Below are positions 1 to 8,381 of a stretch of 64,000 nucleotides of DNA, one piece after another. The notes under the pieces are model-generated. The model saw only the letters and a program-made list of their open reading frames with translations. It ran no database searches and was not told the origin of the DNA. Position numbers and translations under genes: made by a program. How positions within the stretch are numbered: position 1 is the stretch's first letter; the number at the start of each line of letters is the position of its first letter. Source of the DNA: DASRFR01 sp035651455 (lineage in GTDB: Bacteria; Acidobacteriota; Terriglobia; Terriglobales; Acidobacteriaceae); the NCBI GenBank assembly GCA_035651455.1, contig DASRFR010000022.1, positions 1-64,000 on the forward strand, written 5' to 3'.

Positions 1-685
1 CGCCCACGTTGCCGAATCCCTGAATCACTACCCGAGACTTCTCCGGCTCGATGCCGAACAGTTTCAACGCCTCGAGAGTCACGATCATGCAGCCGCGCCC
101 CGTCGCCTCCGGACGCCCCAACGACCCGCCCAACTCCATCGGTTTCCCCGTCACCACCGCGGTGCACGTCTGCCGCGAGTGCATCGAGTACGTGTCCATA
201 ATCCAGGCCATCGTCTGCGCATTCGTGTTGACGTCCGGCGCCGGCACATCCCGTTCCGGTCCGATGAACTCGAACAGCTCAGCCGTGTACCGGCGCGTGA
301 TGCGTTCCAGTTCGGCTTCCGAGAGGATGCGCGGATCGCAGATCACGCCGCCCTTCGCTCCGCCGAACGGAATATTCACCACCGCGCATTTCCACGTCAT
401 CCAGCTGGCGAGCGCGCGCACTTCATCTAGGGTAACGTCGGGTGCGTAGCGGATGCCTCCCTTCGCCGGTCCTCGCGCGATCGAGTGCTGCACACGAAAG
501 CCTGTAAAGACCTCCAAATGCCCGTTATCCATCTGCACCGGGATATGAACAATGATTTCACGGTTCGGATATCGCAATACTTTCCACAATCCCTCGTCCA
601 GGTTTAACTTGTGGGCTGCCAGGTCAAAGCGGGCGGCTTGTGCCTCCCACGGATTGATTTCCTGCTCGAGGGACAGAGTTTTCAT
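1..685 (-). CDS. gdhA: Glu/Leu/Phe/Val dehydrogenase (glutamate dehydrogenase), 3' end outside window
   Basis: Reading the minus strand from the ATG at 685 gives about 228 residues of an amino-acid dehydrogenase, which interconverts glutamate and 2-oxoglutarate plus ammonia in the cytoplasm. The substrate-binding part shows G-P-A-K-G-G-I-R and then P-F-G-G-A-K-G-G, which carries the catalytic lysine. The Rossmann entry G-F-G-N-V-G is reached just before the window edge. The start is supported by GGAG about 8 bases upstream on the minus strand. The usual length is near 420 residues, so roughly the C-terminal half lies outside. The gene is divergent from the Smr-domain gene. The family call is firm; coenzyme preference and the choice between glutamate and leucine as substrate cannot be read from this part. 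Confidence 0.93.
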   Translation of the reverse strand, partial: MKTLSLEQEINPWEAQAARFDLAAHKLNLDEGLWKVLRYPNREIIVHIPVQMDNGHLEVFTGFRVQHSIARGPAKGGIRYAPDVTLDEVRALASWMTWKCAVVNIPFGGAKGGVICDPRILSEAELERITRRYTAELFEFIGPERDVPAPDVNTNAQTMAWIMDTYSMHSRQTCTAVVTGKPMELGGSLGRPEATGRGCMIVTLEALKLFGIEPEKSRVVIQGFGNVG

Positions 686-921
686 TGGGCGGTCTCCGAT
701 GCCGGTTCTGTGGCGTGATATAGAGTACCCCGCGCATGGTCGGGGCGGCAAACGCAGCAGTATAAGGACCGATGGCGGGGCAGGCAAGGCACTTGCAGGA
801 CGAAATGCTGCTGGAGTGAACACCTTCGACGGGCGTCGTTTGAATTTTCCGGTGCAAGTTGGGCGCGGCCCAGCATTCTGAAATGGAATCGGCAAGTCGA
901 GCGCCTGTCCTCATAGGAATC

Positions 922-1265
922 ATGGCGAGAGCACGAATTGTAAACGTCGAAGAAGGCTTTCCCACTCGAGACCAGGCGATCGACAAGTTGCAAGACGCGC
1001 TCACGCGTGCCCGCAAGGATGGTGCTGTGGTGCTGAAAATAATCCACGGCTACGGCTCAAGTGGGACCGGAGGCATTCTCCGTTACGCCGTGCGCAGCTT
1101 CTTGAGACAAAAAAAGAAAAGGGGGAGCTTGCCTTGTTCATCAACGGAGAGAGCTTTTCGAGCTATGACGAACGCAGCCGGGCCTTGTTCAAAACAGCCC
1201 CCGACATGCTCTTAGACCCCGACCTGGGCCGCGGCAATAAAGGAATCACGTTGGTTGTCTTATGA
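922..1265 (+). CDS. Smr-domain protein, split by a -1 frameshift
   Basis: The first frame (922-1215) encodes a small MutS-related (Smr) domain. It begins M-A-R-A-R-I-V-N-V and carries the nucleic-acid-binding loop H-G-Y-G-S-S-G-T-G-G, but then runs into an unlike tail and stops at 1215. In the -1 frame, from about 1117, the expected family ending continues: F-I-N-G-E-S-F-S, then L-D-P-D-L-G-R and a final G-I-T-L-V-V-L with stop at 1263-1265. The joined product would be about 114 residues. I chose ATG 922 over 859 because similarity begins there and AGGA lies just upstream, although the spacing is short. The break may be a sequencing indel, a real mutation, or programmed frameshifting at the slippery site listed separately. 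Smr domains usually act as nucleases or bind branched nucleic acid; the role here is unknown. Confidence 0.7.
1110..1116 (+). other. candidate -1 ribosomal slippery heptamer A-AAA-AAG
   Basis: In the zero frame the codons are CAA AAA AAG, which places A AAA AAG in the exact X-XXY-YYZ phase used for -1 slippage in dnaX and many IS elements. Slipping back one base joins the Smr N-terminal half to its expected C-terminal half. An A4-G5 run follows directly, so a homopolymer sequencing error is an equally simple explanation. I did not find a convincing downstream stem-loop by eye. Confidence 0.45.
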
Positions 1266-1856
1266 GTCAGACATATCAGGGTCGCGCCGTCTCGCTACGA
1301 TCGTGAGTAGTACTGCGGAATCACTTTTAAACAGCAACCAAAAGCCGCACATCATCATCGAGTGTAGATAAGTATCATGCTGGGCCGAACTCAAATCCGC
1401 CAACGTGCTCCCCGCCGAGCCGTCGTCACCGCCGGCCTGGGCTGTCTTCTCCTGGGCGGGCTGTTTCTCAGCAAGACGGATTTCTGGCGTGCCCCCCGGA
1501 TGCAGGCACTACAGGTGCTGCACCGGTCTCACGTACATCATGCAAAGACCCAACTCTTGGAACGCGACACCTTCCAGTTGGCCGCGATCGGAGTTGGAGA
1601 ACCCAATCCACCGCGCCCGCCTTCGCAGGTGTTGGTGCGTCGGCACGGGGACATTTGGGATACCTCTGCGTGGTGTGTTCACCACACGCGGGCGCCTCCT
1701 TCTGCTGATCCTTCTGTCGCCGGCTAAAACCGGACCACCGATATTACGCTGCTCGCCGGCAGGTATGTTGTCGCCAGCCAGGCTGCAGGCACGATTTTTG
1801 ATTGAACCAAGTGGTTCTTTCCTGCCGGGCTCGCCAGGAGCTCATGGAGAAATATC
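1266..1856. other. 590-bp stretch without a recognised gene
   Basis: An open frame at 1377-1727 (116 codons) has one hydrophobic segment (about residues 16-32) and moderately GC-rich third positions in its first half. It lacks a good ribosome site and resembles no family I recognise. An overlapping frame at 1405-1896 looks like a shadow. The stretch may hold a decayed gene, regulatory DNA for the DksA-like gene, or nothing. Confidence 0.3.
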
Positions 1857-2243
1857 ATGCAGAAGTCGCAATTACAGCAAATTAAGCGGGAGCTGAAAAT
1901 GCAGCGGGACGAAGCAATACGCTTCATGCAGCGCGCCGAAGATGAGGCTCGCGCACTGGATGCGGATTGCCCCAAGGATATGGGTGATCTCTCTTGCGCG
2001 AGCTTCTCGAAGGAGTCGCTGTTTTACCAGAGTAGCGAGAAAACCCGCTTGGTCAAGCGCATCGATGCCGCGTTGAAGAGCATTGACGAAGGCTCATTTG
2101 GGGTCTGTTCAATCTGCGGAGAAGAGATTAATGCCAAGAGGCTGAAAGCTCTTCCCTGGACTTCAACTTGCCTCTCGTGCCAGGAGCAGCTTGAGCAACG
2201 CCGGAACGAAGCGAGTTCCGACATGGCTGCAGTGTCCGTCTAA
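1857..2243 (+). CDS. TraR/DksA-family zinc-finger protein
   Basis: This 128-residue protein has an N-terminal coiled-coil region (about 1-70) and a C-terminal four-cysteine zinc finger, C-S-I-C ... C-L-S-C, the typical DksA/TraR finger. Members bind in the RNA polymerase secondary channel and modulate transcription, often with ppGpp. The acidic tip motif D-x-x-D-x-A of E. coli DksA is not obvious; the tip area reads A-L-D-A-D-C-P-K-D. It may therefore be a divergent paralogue rather than the main DksA. The gene stands alone and is followed by a hairpin at 2267-2294. Confidence 0.85.
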   Translation: MQKSQLQQIKRELKMQRDEAIRFMQRAEDEARALDADCPKDMGDLSCASFSKESLFYQSSEKTRLVKRIDAALKSIDEGSFGVCSICGEEINAKRLKALPWTSTCLSCQEQLEQRRNEASSDMAAVSV

Positions 2244-2266
2244 AACTTTGCGCCAAGACAATAAAC

Positions 2267-2294
2267 GAGGAGTGCCGCCCGCGCGGTGCTCCTC
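2267..2294. terminator. hairpin between convergent genes
   Basis: An 11-base arm (GAGGAGTGCCG) pairs with CGGTGCTCCTC through nine Watson-Crick and two G-U pairs around a short GC-rich loop, followed by ATTTGT. It sits between the convergent DksA-like and MBL-fold genes and could serve both. There is only a weak T run. Confidence 0.5.
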
Positions 2295-2308
2295 ATTTGT
2301 AGCGATCG

Positions 2309-3130
2309 CTAGAGTGTGATTTCCATCCCTTCCGACGCGGCCCGAACCTTGGGATAGTAGTTCCGCGCTTCGCGAACGATGTGGTCGATGCAGGCATCGT
2401 CGTGATCAGGATCGTGGTGGTACAGAATGAGTTCCTTCGCTCCACTCTCCATCACTACGTCGACGGCGGCCCGCCAATGGCTATGGCCCCACCCGCGCTT
2501 CCGCGCGCTGTATTCTTCGGGTAGATACTGCGCGTCGTAGATCAAGATGTCCGCGCCCGCGGCGAGTTCGCGAAGGTTCTTGTCGAACACCTCGTTGCCC
2601 GGCTCGTTGTCGGTTGCGTATACCACGACTCCCGACTCAGTCTCTAAACGGAAGCCCATGCAGCCCTGGGGATGGTTCAGCCACGCCGTGTGCATGCTCA
2701 CGTGGTCGCCGATCTCGGTTCGCCCGGCTTCAATGTCGTAGAACTCGCGCCTCGCTTTCATTTCTGTCATGTCGACAGGGAAGTACGGCGCCGCCATCTG
2801 CTCTTCCATCACTCGCCGCAAGCTGCGCGTGCGGCTGGACGAATGAAACGCAAATCTATGCTCGGGATGCTCATAGAGCGGGCTGAAAAAAGGAATCCCC
2901 TGGATATGGTCCCAATGGAAGTGGGACACGAAGATGTGAGCGAAGATTGGCTGGCCGCTGGATTGCTGCAATAGCTGATGTCCCAGCGTCCTTAAACCTG
3001 TTCCACAGTCAAATACGTAGATGCAATTGGCGTGACGTACTTCGACACACGAGGTATTGCCGCCATAGCGCAAGTTTTCCGGCTGAGGCGTAGGCGTGGA
3101 TCCGCGTACGCCCCAAAACTTCACCCGCAT
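2309..3130 (-). CDS. MBL-fold metallohydrolase
   Basis: The 273-residue product starts M-R-V-K-F-W-G-V-R-G-S and carries the metallo-beta-lactamase metal site H-F-H-W-D-H at about residues 90-95. Further ligands are plausible at A-T-D-N-E, Y-D-A-Q-Y and the late W-G-H-S-H. This pattern is that of the PhnP/RNase Z-like cytoplasmic branch (cyclic phosphodiester or nucleotide substrates), not of beta-lactamases. There is no signal peptide. The gene is convergent with the DksA-like gene and divergent from trpE. The substrate cannot be inferred from context. Confidence 0.85.
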   Translation of the reverse strand: MRVKFWGVRGSTPTPQPENLRYGGNTSCVEVRHANCIYVFDCGTGLRTLGHQLLQQSSGQPIFAHIFVSHFHWDHIQGIPFFSPLYEHPEHRFAFHSSSRTRSLRRVMEEQMAAPYFPVDMTEMKARREFYDIEAGRTEIGDHVSMHTAWLNHPQGCMGFRLETESGVVVYATDNEPGNEVFDKNLRELAAGADILIYDAQYLPEEYSARKRGWGHSHWRAAVDVVMESGAKELILYHHDPDHDDACIDHIVREARNYYPKVRAASEGMEITL

Positions 3131-3268
3131 AGGCCCCCGCTATCGTTGAACTTTCATTGTTCCAATGCCGCTTTGGGGCGTCAATTCATTCGCTGGTTCC
3201 GATGCGCGAAAGTAACTAGCCTATAATTTGCCATCCTCGGACTGAGAGACGTTCAGAAAACCGTACCT

Positions 3269-4816
3269 ATGATCAATCTCGACTACTCAAGCTTCCGGAA
3301 ATTGGCCCGGGAAAGCACTCTGGTGCCCGTGGTTAAAACCGTAGCTGCTGACCTGCTTACCCCGGTTTCCGCTTTTCTGACGGTCGCCGAACGGGAGCCC
3401 AATGCCTTCTTGTTGGAATCGGTGGAGGGTGGTGAAAAGATTGGCCGGTACACTTTTCTCGGAATTCGCCCCTATATGCGGGTCCTCTCATTCGGACCCA
3501 GGATCATTGTCGAACGAGGCCCTCGCTGCCAGGAGACCACCGGCAATATCTTCCAGGTCGCGAAAGACCTGTTGTCTCAGCACCGGGCCGCGATGGTTGA
3601 GGGCCTGCCCCCTTTCACAGCGGGCGCTGTTGGCTATTTCTCCTACGATGTCGTACGCCAACTGGAACATATCGGCGAGCACGCCGCGCAGGACGTAGCG
3701 GTTCCCGATTGCGTGCTCATGTTCTTCGACCGCGTGCTTGCTTTCGACCATGTGCGGCACCAGATCCAGATCATTGCCAGTGCTGATGTTTCAAGGGAAA
3801 ATGTTCGGCCCGCATACGACCGCGCCGTGTCCCAGATCAGAGCCATCGAAGCCCGGCTCACGCGCGGACTGCCACAAAGCTATAGACGTGTCCCTGCTGT
3901 CTCGCCAGAGAAGTTGGTTGTCCATCAGGGCATGCCACGCAAGCGCTTTATGGATATGGTGGAACGGGCAAGAGAATATATAGCGGCGGGCGACGTCTTT
4001 CAGGTTGTGCTGTCACAGCGCATCGACTTTAACCCAGGCGCTTCTCCCTTCGACCTTTATCGCGCCCTCCGCACCGTCAATCCGTCGCCATACATGTATT
4101 ACCTACGGATGCAAGAACTCGATGGCGCAGCCACGCCTTCTGTCCGTTCCTCGGCTAGCAGGGCAAAAAAGCCTCTTGGCAAATCCTGGCATGTGCTTGG
4201 TTCTTCTCCAGAGATGCTGGTCCGTGTCACCGGCCGAAAACTCGAGTATCGGCCAATTGCCGGTACACACCCGCGCGGTCGCGACGATGCCGAGGACGCC
4301 CGCCTCGAACAGCAGATGCGCAGCGACCAGAAAGAACGTGCCGAACACGTGATGCTGGTCGACCTAGGCCGCAACGATCTTGGGCGTGTGAGCGAATATG
4401 GGTCGGTCAAAATCAGAGACCTGATGTTTGTGGAACGCTACTCGCACGTCATGCACCTGGTCTCCGCTTTAGAAGGTCAGCTTCGCAATTGTTTGCACGC
4501 CCTCGACGCATTTTCGGCCTGTTTTCCGGCCGGAACGCTCAGCGGCGCGCCCAAAGTCCGGGCAATGCAGATTATCGAAGAACTGGAAGCCGTCCGACGC
4601 GGTGTATACGGAGGCTCAGTTTTGTACGCTGATTTCGCCGGCAATCTTGATTCCTGCATTGCCATTCGCACCATGGTTGTAAAGGGTGGGCGGGCGTATG
4701 TGCAGGCGGGGGCTGGCATCGTCGCTGACTCTGACGCAAGTTGCGAATTTGAAGAGAGTCGCAATAAAGCTCAAGCCCTTCTGCGCGCAGTAGAGCTGGC
4801 CCGAAAAGGGCTTTAA
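3269..4816 (+). CDS. trpE: anthranilate synthase component I
   Basis: At 515 residues this has the normal TrpE length. It forms anthranilate from chorismate with ammonia supplied by TrpG, the first step of tryptophan synthesis. The N-terminal L-L-E-S-V-E-G motif, which belongs to the tryptophan feedback site in this family, is present at about residue 49. The chorismate-binding core shows S-S-P-E-M-L-V, P-I-A-G-T-H-P-R-G, L-V-D-L-G-R-N-D-L and F-P-A-G-T-L-S-G-A-P-K. A short insertion rich in Ser, Ala and Lys (about 288-303) precedes the S-P-E-M-L strand. No trpG or other trp gene follows here, so the glutaminase partner must be encoded elsewhere. Confidence 0.95.
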   Translation: MINLDYSSFRKLARESTLVPVVKTVAADLLTPVSAFLTVAEREPNAFLLESVEGGEKIGRYTFLGIRPYMRVLSFGPRIIVERGPRCQETTGNIFQVAKDLLSQHRAAMVEGLPPFTAGAVGYFSYDVVRQLEHIGEHAAQDVAVPDCVLMFFDRVLAFDHVRHQIQIIASADVSRENVRPAYDRAVSQIRAIEARLTRGLPQSYRRVPAVSPEKLVVHQGMPRKRFMDMVERAREYIAAGDVFQVVLSQRIDFNPGASPFDLYRALRTVNPSPYMYYLRMQELDGAATPSVRSSASRAKKPLGKSWHVLGSSPEMLVRVTGRKLEYRPIAGTHPRGRDDAEDARLEQQMRSDQKERAEHVMLVDLGRNDLGRVSEYGSVKIRDLMFVERYSHVMHLVSALEGQLRNCLHALDAFSACFPAGTLSGAPKVRAMQIIEELEAVRRGVYGGSVLYADFAGNLDSCIAIRTMVVKGGRAYVQAGAGIVADSDASCEFEESRNKAQALLRAVELARKGL

Positions 4817-4925
4817 GCGCCTCTTCCTCGCGCCGCGAGGCACTCTGCCGGGCCACATCTTGGGCCTGTCAAGCATCTCAGAACCGCGCCCTGAGTAGCG
4901 TCGCCGCTTCTGCCGAGGGCCGAAC

Positions 4926-5960
4926 ATGAAAATGCTACAACGCCTGGGCGAGTATGCGATTACCTGTATTTTGATCGTGATCTGCACTTTGACTCTGCTT
5001 AATCTTCCGGCCTGGTCCCAGGCCTGTCACGATTGTCAAGCCACCCAACTGCCCTCACCTTTCATGGGGAACGCTGTTTTGGCTCCGGATACCTTCGGCA
5101 ACCCTGGACCCTCGAACGATCCGTGGGTCATCCGCAAGCACGTAGACGAGGTCAACGTCTTTTTCACCGTCACGAAAGGGCACAAGTACATCGACGATCT
5201 GCAGCCCAACGAAGTCACTGTCACCGACGATCGGCAGCCCCCGGCACGAATTTCTTATTTCGGACATCAAAGCGATCTTCCTCTCCGCCTCAGTCTGGTC
5301 GTGGATACAAGCAATTCTGTGCACTCTCGCTTCGAATTCGAAAAAGACGCCGCAAGCCGATTTCTGCGTCAGATAGTCCGTCCACAAACCGACCAGGCAT
5401 TTGTTCTGGGGTTCTCAGATAAAGCCAGGCTCGCGCAGGACTATGCAAGCGAGCCCGAAGTGCTTCATCGGGGCATTGCCACCCTCAATTCCGGTGGAGG
5501 TACAGCCCTTTTTGACGCCGTGCAGCTCGCATGCGCCAAGCTTGCCAATCATCCGGAAGATCGTCCCACGGCTCGCGTCCTTGTCTTGCTAAGCGACGGG
5601 GATGACAATGCGAGCAAGAGCACCCTCCAGCAAGCTATCGAGGATGCTCAACGGAAGGAAGTCACCATCTACAGCATCAGCACAAATAACAGCGGCTATC
5701 AGCGTCCTGGTGACGAAGTATTAAGGCAGCTTGCGGTCGAAACCGGCGGCGACATGTTCTTTCCTAATAACGCTAAGGACACTGTTAAGGCTTTCAGCGC
5801 AATCGAGCAGGAGATGCGCAGCCGCTATGCGCTCTTTTATCAGCCCAATGATCTGAGCGAAGACGGGCGTTATCATCGCATTCAGATCATCGTCCAAAGA
5901 CTGCGGAAGAAGTTCCGTGTCCACGCTCGCAAGGGCTACTACGCGCTACTCACGCAATGA
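4926..5960 (+). CDS. secreted VWFA-related acidobacterial-type protein
   Basis: The 344-residue product begins with a hydrophobic export segment (about 10-32), then a short beta region (the V-D-E-V-N-V-F-F-T-V-T area) and a von Willebrand factor A domain from about 118 to 300. The metal-ion-dependent adhesion site is seen as V-V-D-T-S-N-S, with L-S-D-G-D-D-N later. The product ends near V-H-A-R-K-G-Y-Y, the common end of the VWFA-related domain type abundant in Acidobacteria. The role is unknown, probably adhesion or protein binding outside the membrane. It is convergent with the VWFA remnant at 6031-6518. Confidence 0.85.
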   Translation: MKMLQRLGEYAITCILIVICTLTLLNLPAWSQACHDCQATQLPSPFMGNAVLAPDTFGNPGPSNDPWVIRKHVDEVNVFFTVTKGHKYIDDLQPNEVTVTDDRQPPARISYFGHQSDLPLRLSLVVDTSNSVHSRFEFEKDAASRFLRQIVRPQTDQAFVLGFSDKARLAQDYASEPEVLHRGIATLNSGGGTALFDAVQLACAKLANHPEDRPTARVLVLLSDGDDNASKSTLQQAIEDAQRKEVTIYSISTNNSGYQRPGDEVLRQLAVETGGDMFFPNNAKDTVKAFSAIEQEMRSRYALFYQPNDLSEDGRYHRIQIIVQRLRKKFRVHARKGYYALLTQ

Positions 5961-6030
5961 GCGACGCCATCCAGATCAGGCCAACTTAAGCTTACTCGAA
6001 CTGGATAAAACTACATCCGAATCAGTCGTG

Positions 6031-6518
6031 TTATCTCGCTACTCCCGCCTGCAGCGAGCCCGAAGCGATCGGGATTGTAAGCGTTCCCAGAAGCCCGGTT
6101 CGATTGTCACGAACCGCCAGTCGCAGGTCGCCTTCTTTCGGCAGCGCTTTGATCTGCATGCGGAAAGGAAGTCCTCGTTTGCGCACCGAGGCATACTGCG
6201 CGTCCGGCAACGGGGTATCCACGCTTTGGATGACGAGGTTGTTCACGTTGCCATTTCGGCCGACCATGAAGACCGCAAAGTCTACATTGCAGTCATGCCC
6301 TCCTCCGCTCTCAGAGAACGATATGCTTTTTGCGTCCGCTAAGAACTCGACGTAAGTCGCCGGATCGCCTTGGCTGGGCGGAATGATGTGCGCCCAGAAC
6401 GTGACCCCGGTCGCCGGCATGGGGTCTTTGATCCTTGTGCCAGTTCAGCCTGCCGGATGTAATCAAGCATCTGCCGCCGGGCATACACCTGGTCGGAGAA
6501 GGCTCCCGTCCGAGAAAC
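6031..6518 (-). pseudogene. C-terminal remnant of a VWFA-related protein
   Basis: The minus strand from 6420 encodes 129 residues resembling the extra C-terminal domain found after the VWA domain in longer acidobacterial VWFA proteins (F-W-A-H-I, Y-V-E-F, L-R-L-A-V-R-D-N-R-T-G). Just upstream, in another frame, the sequence reads Y-A-R-R-Q-M-L-D-Y-I-R-Q-A-E, which looks like the preceding part of the same protein. A stop closes the main frame upstream of 6420, and the M1-like gene ends at 6519. So only a frameshifted tail remains and the VWA domain is missing. It could alternatively be a short independent gene starting at 6420. Confidence 0.5.
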
Positions 6519-8381
6519 CTAAAGCAGTATTTGCTGAGCCGACCAGTTTTGGAAGGCGCTGCTATTTTGAGGCAACGTCACTTGAAAAGTATTGTTACTC
6601 GTGTCGCTCTCCGGCACGCTGCCATCGTTAACCTGAACTTCTTCTGGAGCACTGGGAGCTTCGAACCGCACCACTCCCGACGCTCTGCCTGCGATCTGAA
6701 CTCGTTGCGTAGCTTCTCCGCCCGCCTGCAAGCGCAACCTCACCGGCACCTCTGCCCCGGCCTGCCCCATGTTTTCGACAGTGACTGTCACCAGGTAGCC
6801 TTGCGAAGTTTTGGTCGGATATACGGAAGCAACCTTGAAGTCCGCTAATCCGCGATCCTCATACACCCAATCTTTGAAGAACCACGACAAGTCGCGCCCG
6901 GCGGCGTTCTCGACTAACTTTTCCATGAATGAGGGAGTCGTATCGTCCTGGAAGCGATACTGTGCGACAGCCTTTTTAAGTGCCGTATCCCCGATCATGT
7001 CGCGCAGCATCCACCAGACATAGCCGGCCTTACTGCGCTGGGCGATGCCTTCGTTGTTTGATGCCAAAGTATTTTTGGAATCTGCCGCCACGCGCGCCTT
7101 GGCGCCAGCATTGCCGCTATTGGGCGGTGAGCTAGGGGATCGTGATGTGTTCTCCGCCTCGGAGAGAGTTGCCAAACCAGCTCCGAGATACTCCAGTGCC
7201 GCGCGTCGTCCCTCTTGCTTCTCGCGATACAAGGCCTGGGCAAAATGCGCCAGGCCCTGCTGGATCCACGGACGCGGAGACCTCATCGCCGCTTGTGTGA
7301 ACTCACTTATCAACATAAGTTGCGCCACGTGAGCGTCTAGCTTAGTCAGAGGTGTGAGCAATACGGACCCGCTCTCGAACGGTGCGGCATCCGAATCTGG
7401 CAGCTCCACGACGCTTGTCTTTGCTCCCGGGCTGCCAAACCACTCTCCAACGAAAGGAAGTGTTGCCTCTGCTGCGCTGGCGAAGGTTTCGGCCTCGCGC
7501 TTATGATCTTGAGCGTAAAAAATATCGCTCCGAATGCTGTCCATTGCTGAGTAGTTCCCAACCACAAAGGTCGGGACTGCCAGGCCTAGCCGTTCGAATC
7601 GGCAATTCGCAGTCAAGGCCTCGCCGCCTGATGACTCTCCCGCGGTGCGATTGCAGTTTGGCGCATTTCCGATCAACAGGGACGGTCGCTCACCGTTGTT
7701 TCCTTCCCATGAAAAATTGACCTGCATGACTGCCGATGTTTCCCTCGACTTCCACCGCGCAACCGCCTCCTGCACGCTGTTTGCGTCCGATAAGCTGGCG
7801 GCCTCGGTCGCGATTGGATACCACGCCACATACCCGATGCCACGGACGGCCGAGAATCCGGGCGCAATCTCGTCCCAGTCGCTGTGCATGGCCGATTGCT
7901 TCGGCGCTCCTATGCGAGTGAGTCGTGTCGCGTCCTGCGGAATAATCCCCTCATAGCCTATTTCCAACTGAACCTCGCGCCCGGGTTCCACCTCCTTGGG
8001 CAGCGTGACAATGGCCTCAGACAACTGTCCAGTGTGGTCGATATCGGACTCATAGGGCTGCGTCAGAAACTGCACTGGCCTTGCTTGCGCTCGAATAGAT
8101 CTCCAGGAAAGGCTGGAAGAGATCTGCAGGACGGCATTCTTCTGCGGTAAGGAAGTGTCGTTCCTCAATGTGACAGTCCCCCGTACACCGATGCGCTGCT
8201 GCCCTGGTTCCAGGCGGACGTCCAGCTCGTATTGGCTAAACGTGTATGCTTCGCGATCCAGGGCAAACCCGCTCACCGTCGCGGCACACAGCAACCACAA
8301 CAGGCAAATCCGCTTGACGGTCGCTGATCGGCGCGCCCGGAGAACGCCCCACCCGCAAATTCCACCTATTGGGCTTCTCAT
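6519..8381 (-). CDS. M1 peptidase-like exported protein lacking the HExxH motif
   Basis: I place the start at ATG 8381, which overlaps the stop of the methyltransferase gene (ATGA), giving 620 residues. An open frame continues to 8540 but lies inside the upstream gene. A hydrophobic export segment (about 25-43) is followed by an M1-type N-terminal beta domain (residues about 50-250) and a helical catalytic-like region. Where M1 enzymes have H-E-x-x-H, this protein reads L-I-S-E-F-T-Q-A-A-M, and the second-ligand area is W-I-Q-Q-G-L-A-H-F. Zinc ligation is therefore improbable. A C-terminal CARDB-like beta domain follows (V-T-V-T-V-E-N-M-G). It is probably a periplasmic non-catalytic relative. 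Confidence 0.72.
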   Translation of the reverse strand: MRSPIGGICGWGVLRARRSATVKRICLLWLLCAATVSGFALDREAYTFSQYELDVRLEPGQQRIGVRGTVTLRNDTSLPQKNAVLQISSSLSWRSIRAQARPVQFLTQPYESDIDHTGQLSEAIVTLPKEVEPGREVQLEIGYEGIIPQDATRLTRIGAPKQSAMHSDWDEIAPGFSAVRGIGYVAWYPIATEAASLSDANSVQEAVARWKSRETSAVMQVNFSWEGNNGERPSLLIGNAPNCNRTAGESSGGEALTANCRFERLGLAVPTFVVGNYSAMDSIRSDIFYAQDHKREAETFASAAEATLPFVGEWFGSPGAKTSVVELPDSDAAPFESGSVLLTPLTKLDAHVAQLMLISEFTQAAMRSPRPWIQQGLAHFAQALYREKQEGRRAALEYLGAGLATLSEAENTSRSPSSPPNSGNAGAKARVAADSKNTLASNNEGIAQRSKAGYVWWMLRDMIGDTALKKAVAQYRFQDDTTPSFMEKLVENAAGRDLSWFFKDWVYEDRGLADFKVASVYPTKTSQGYLVTVTVENMGQAGAEVPVRLRLQAGGEATQRVQIAGRASGVVRFEAPSAPEEVQVNDGSVPESDTSNNTFQVTLPQNSSAFQNWSAQQILL

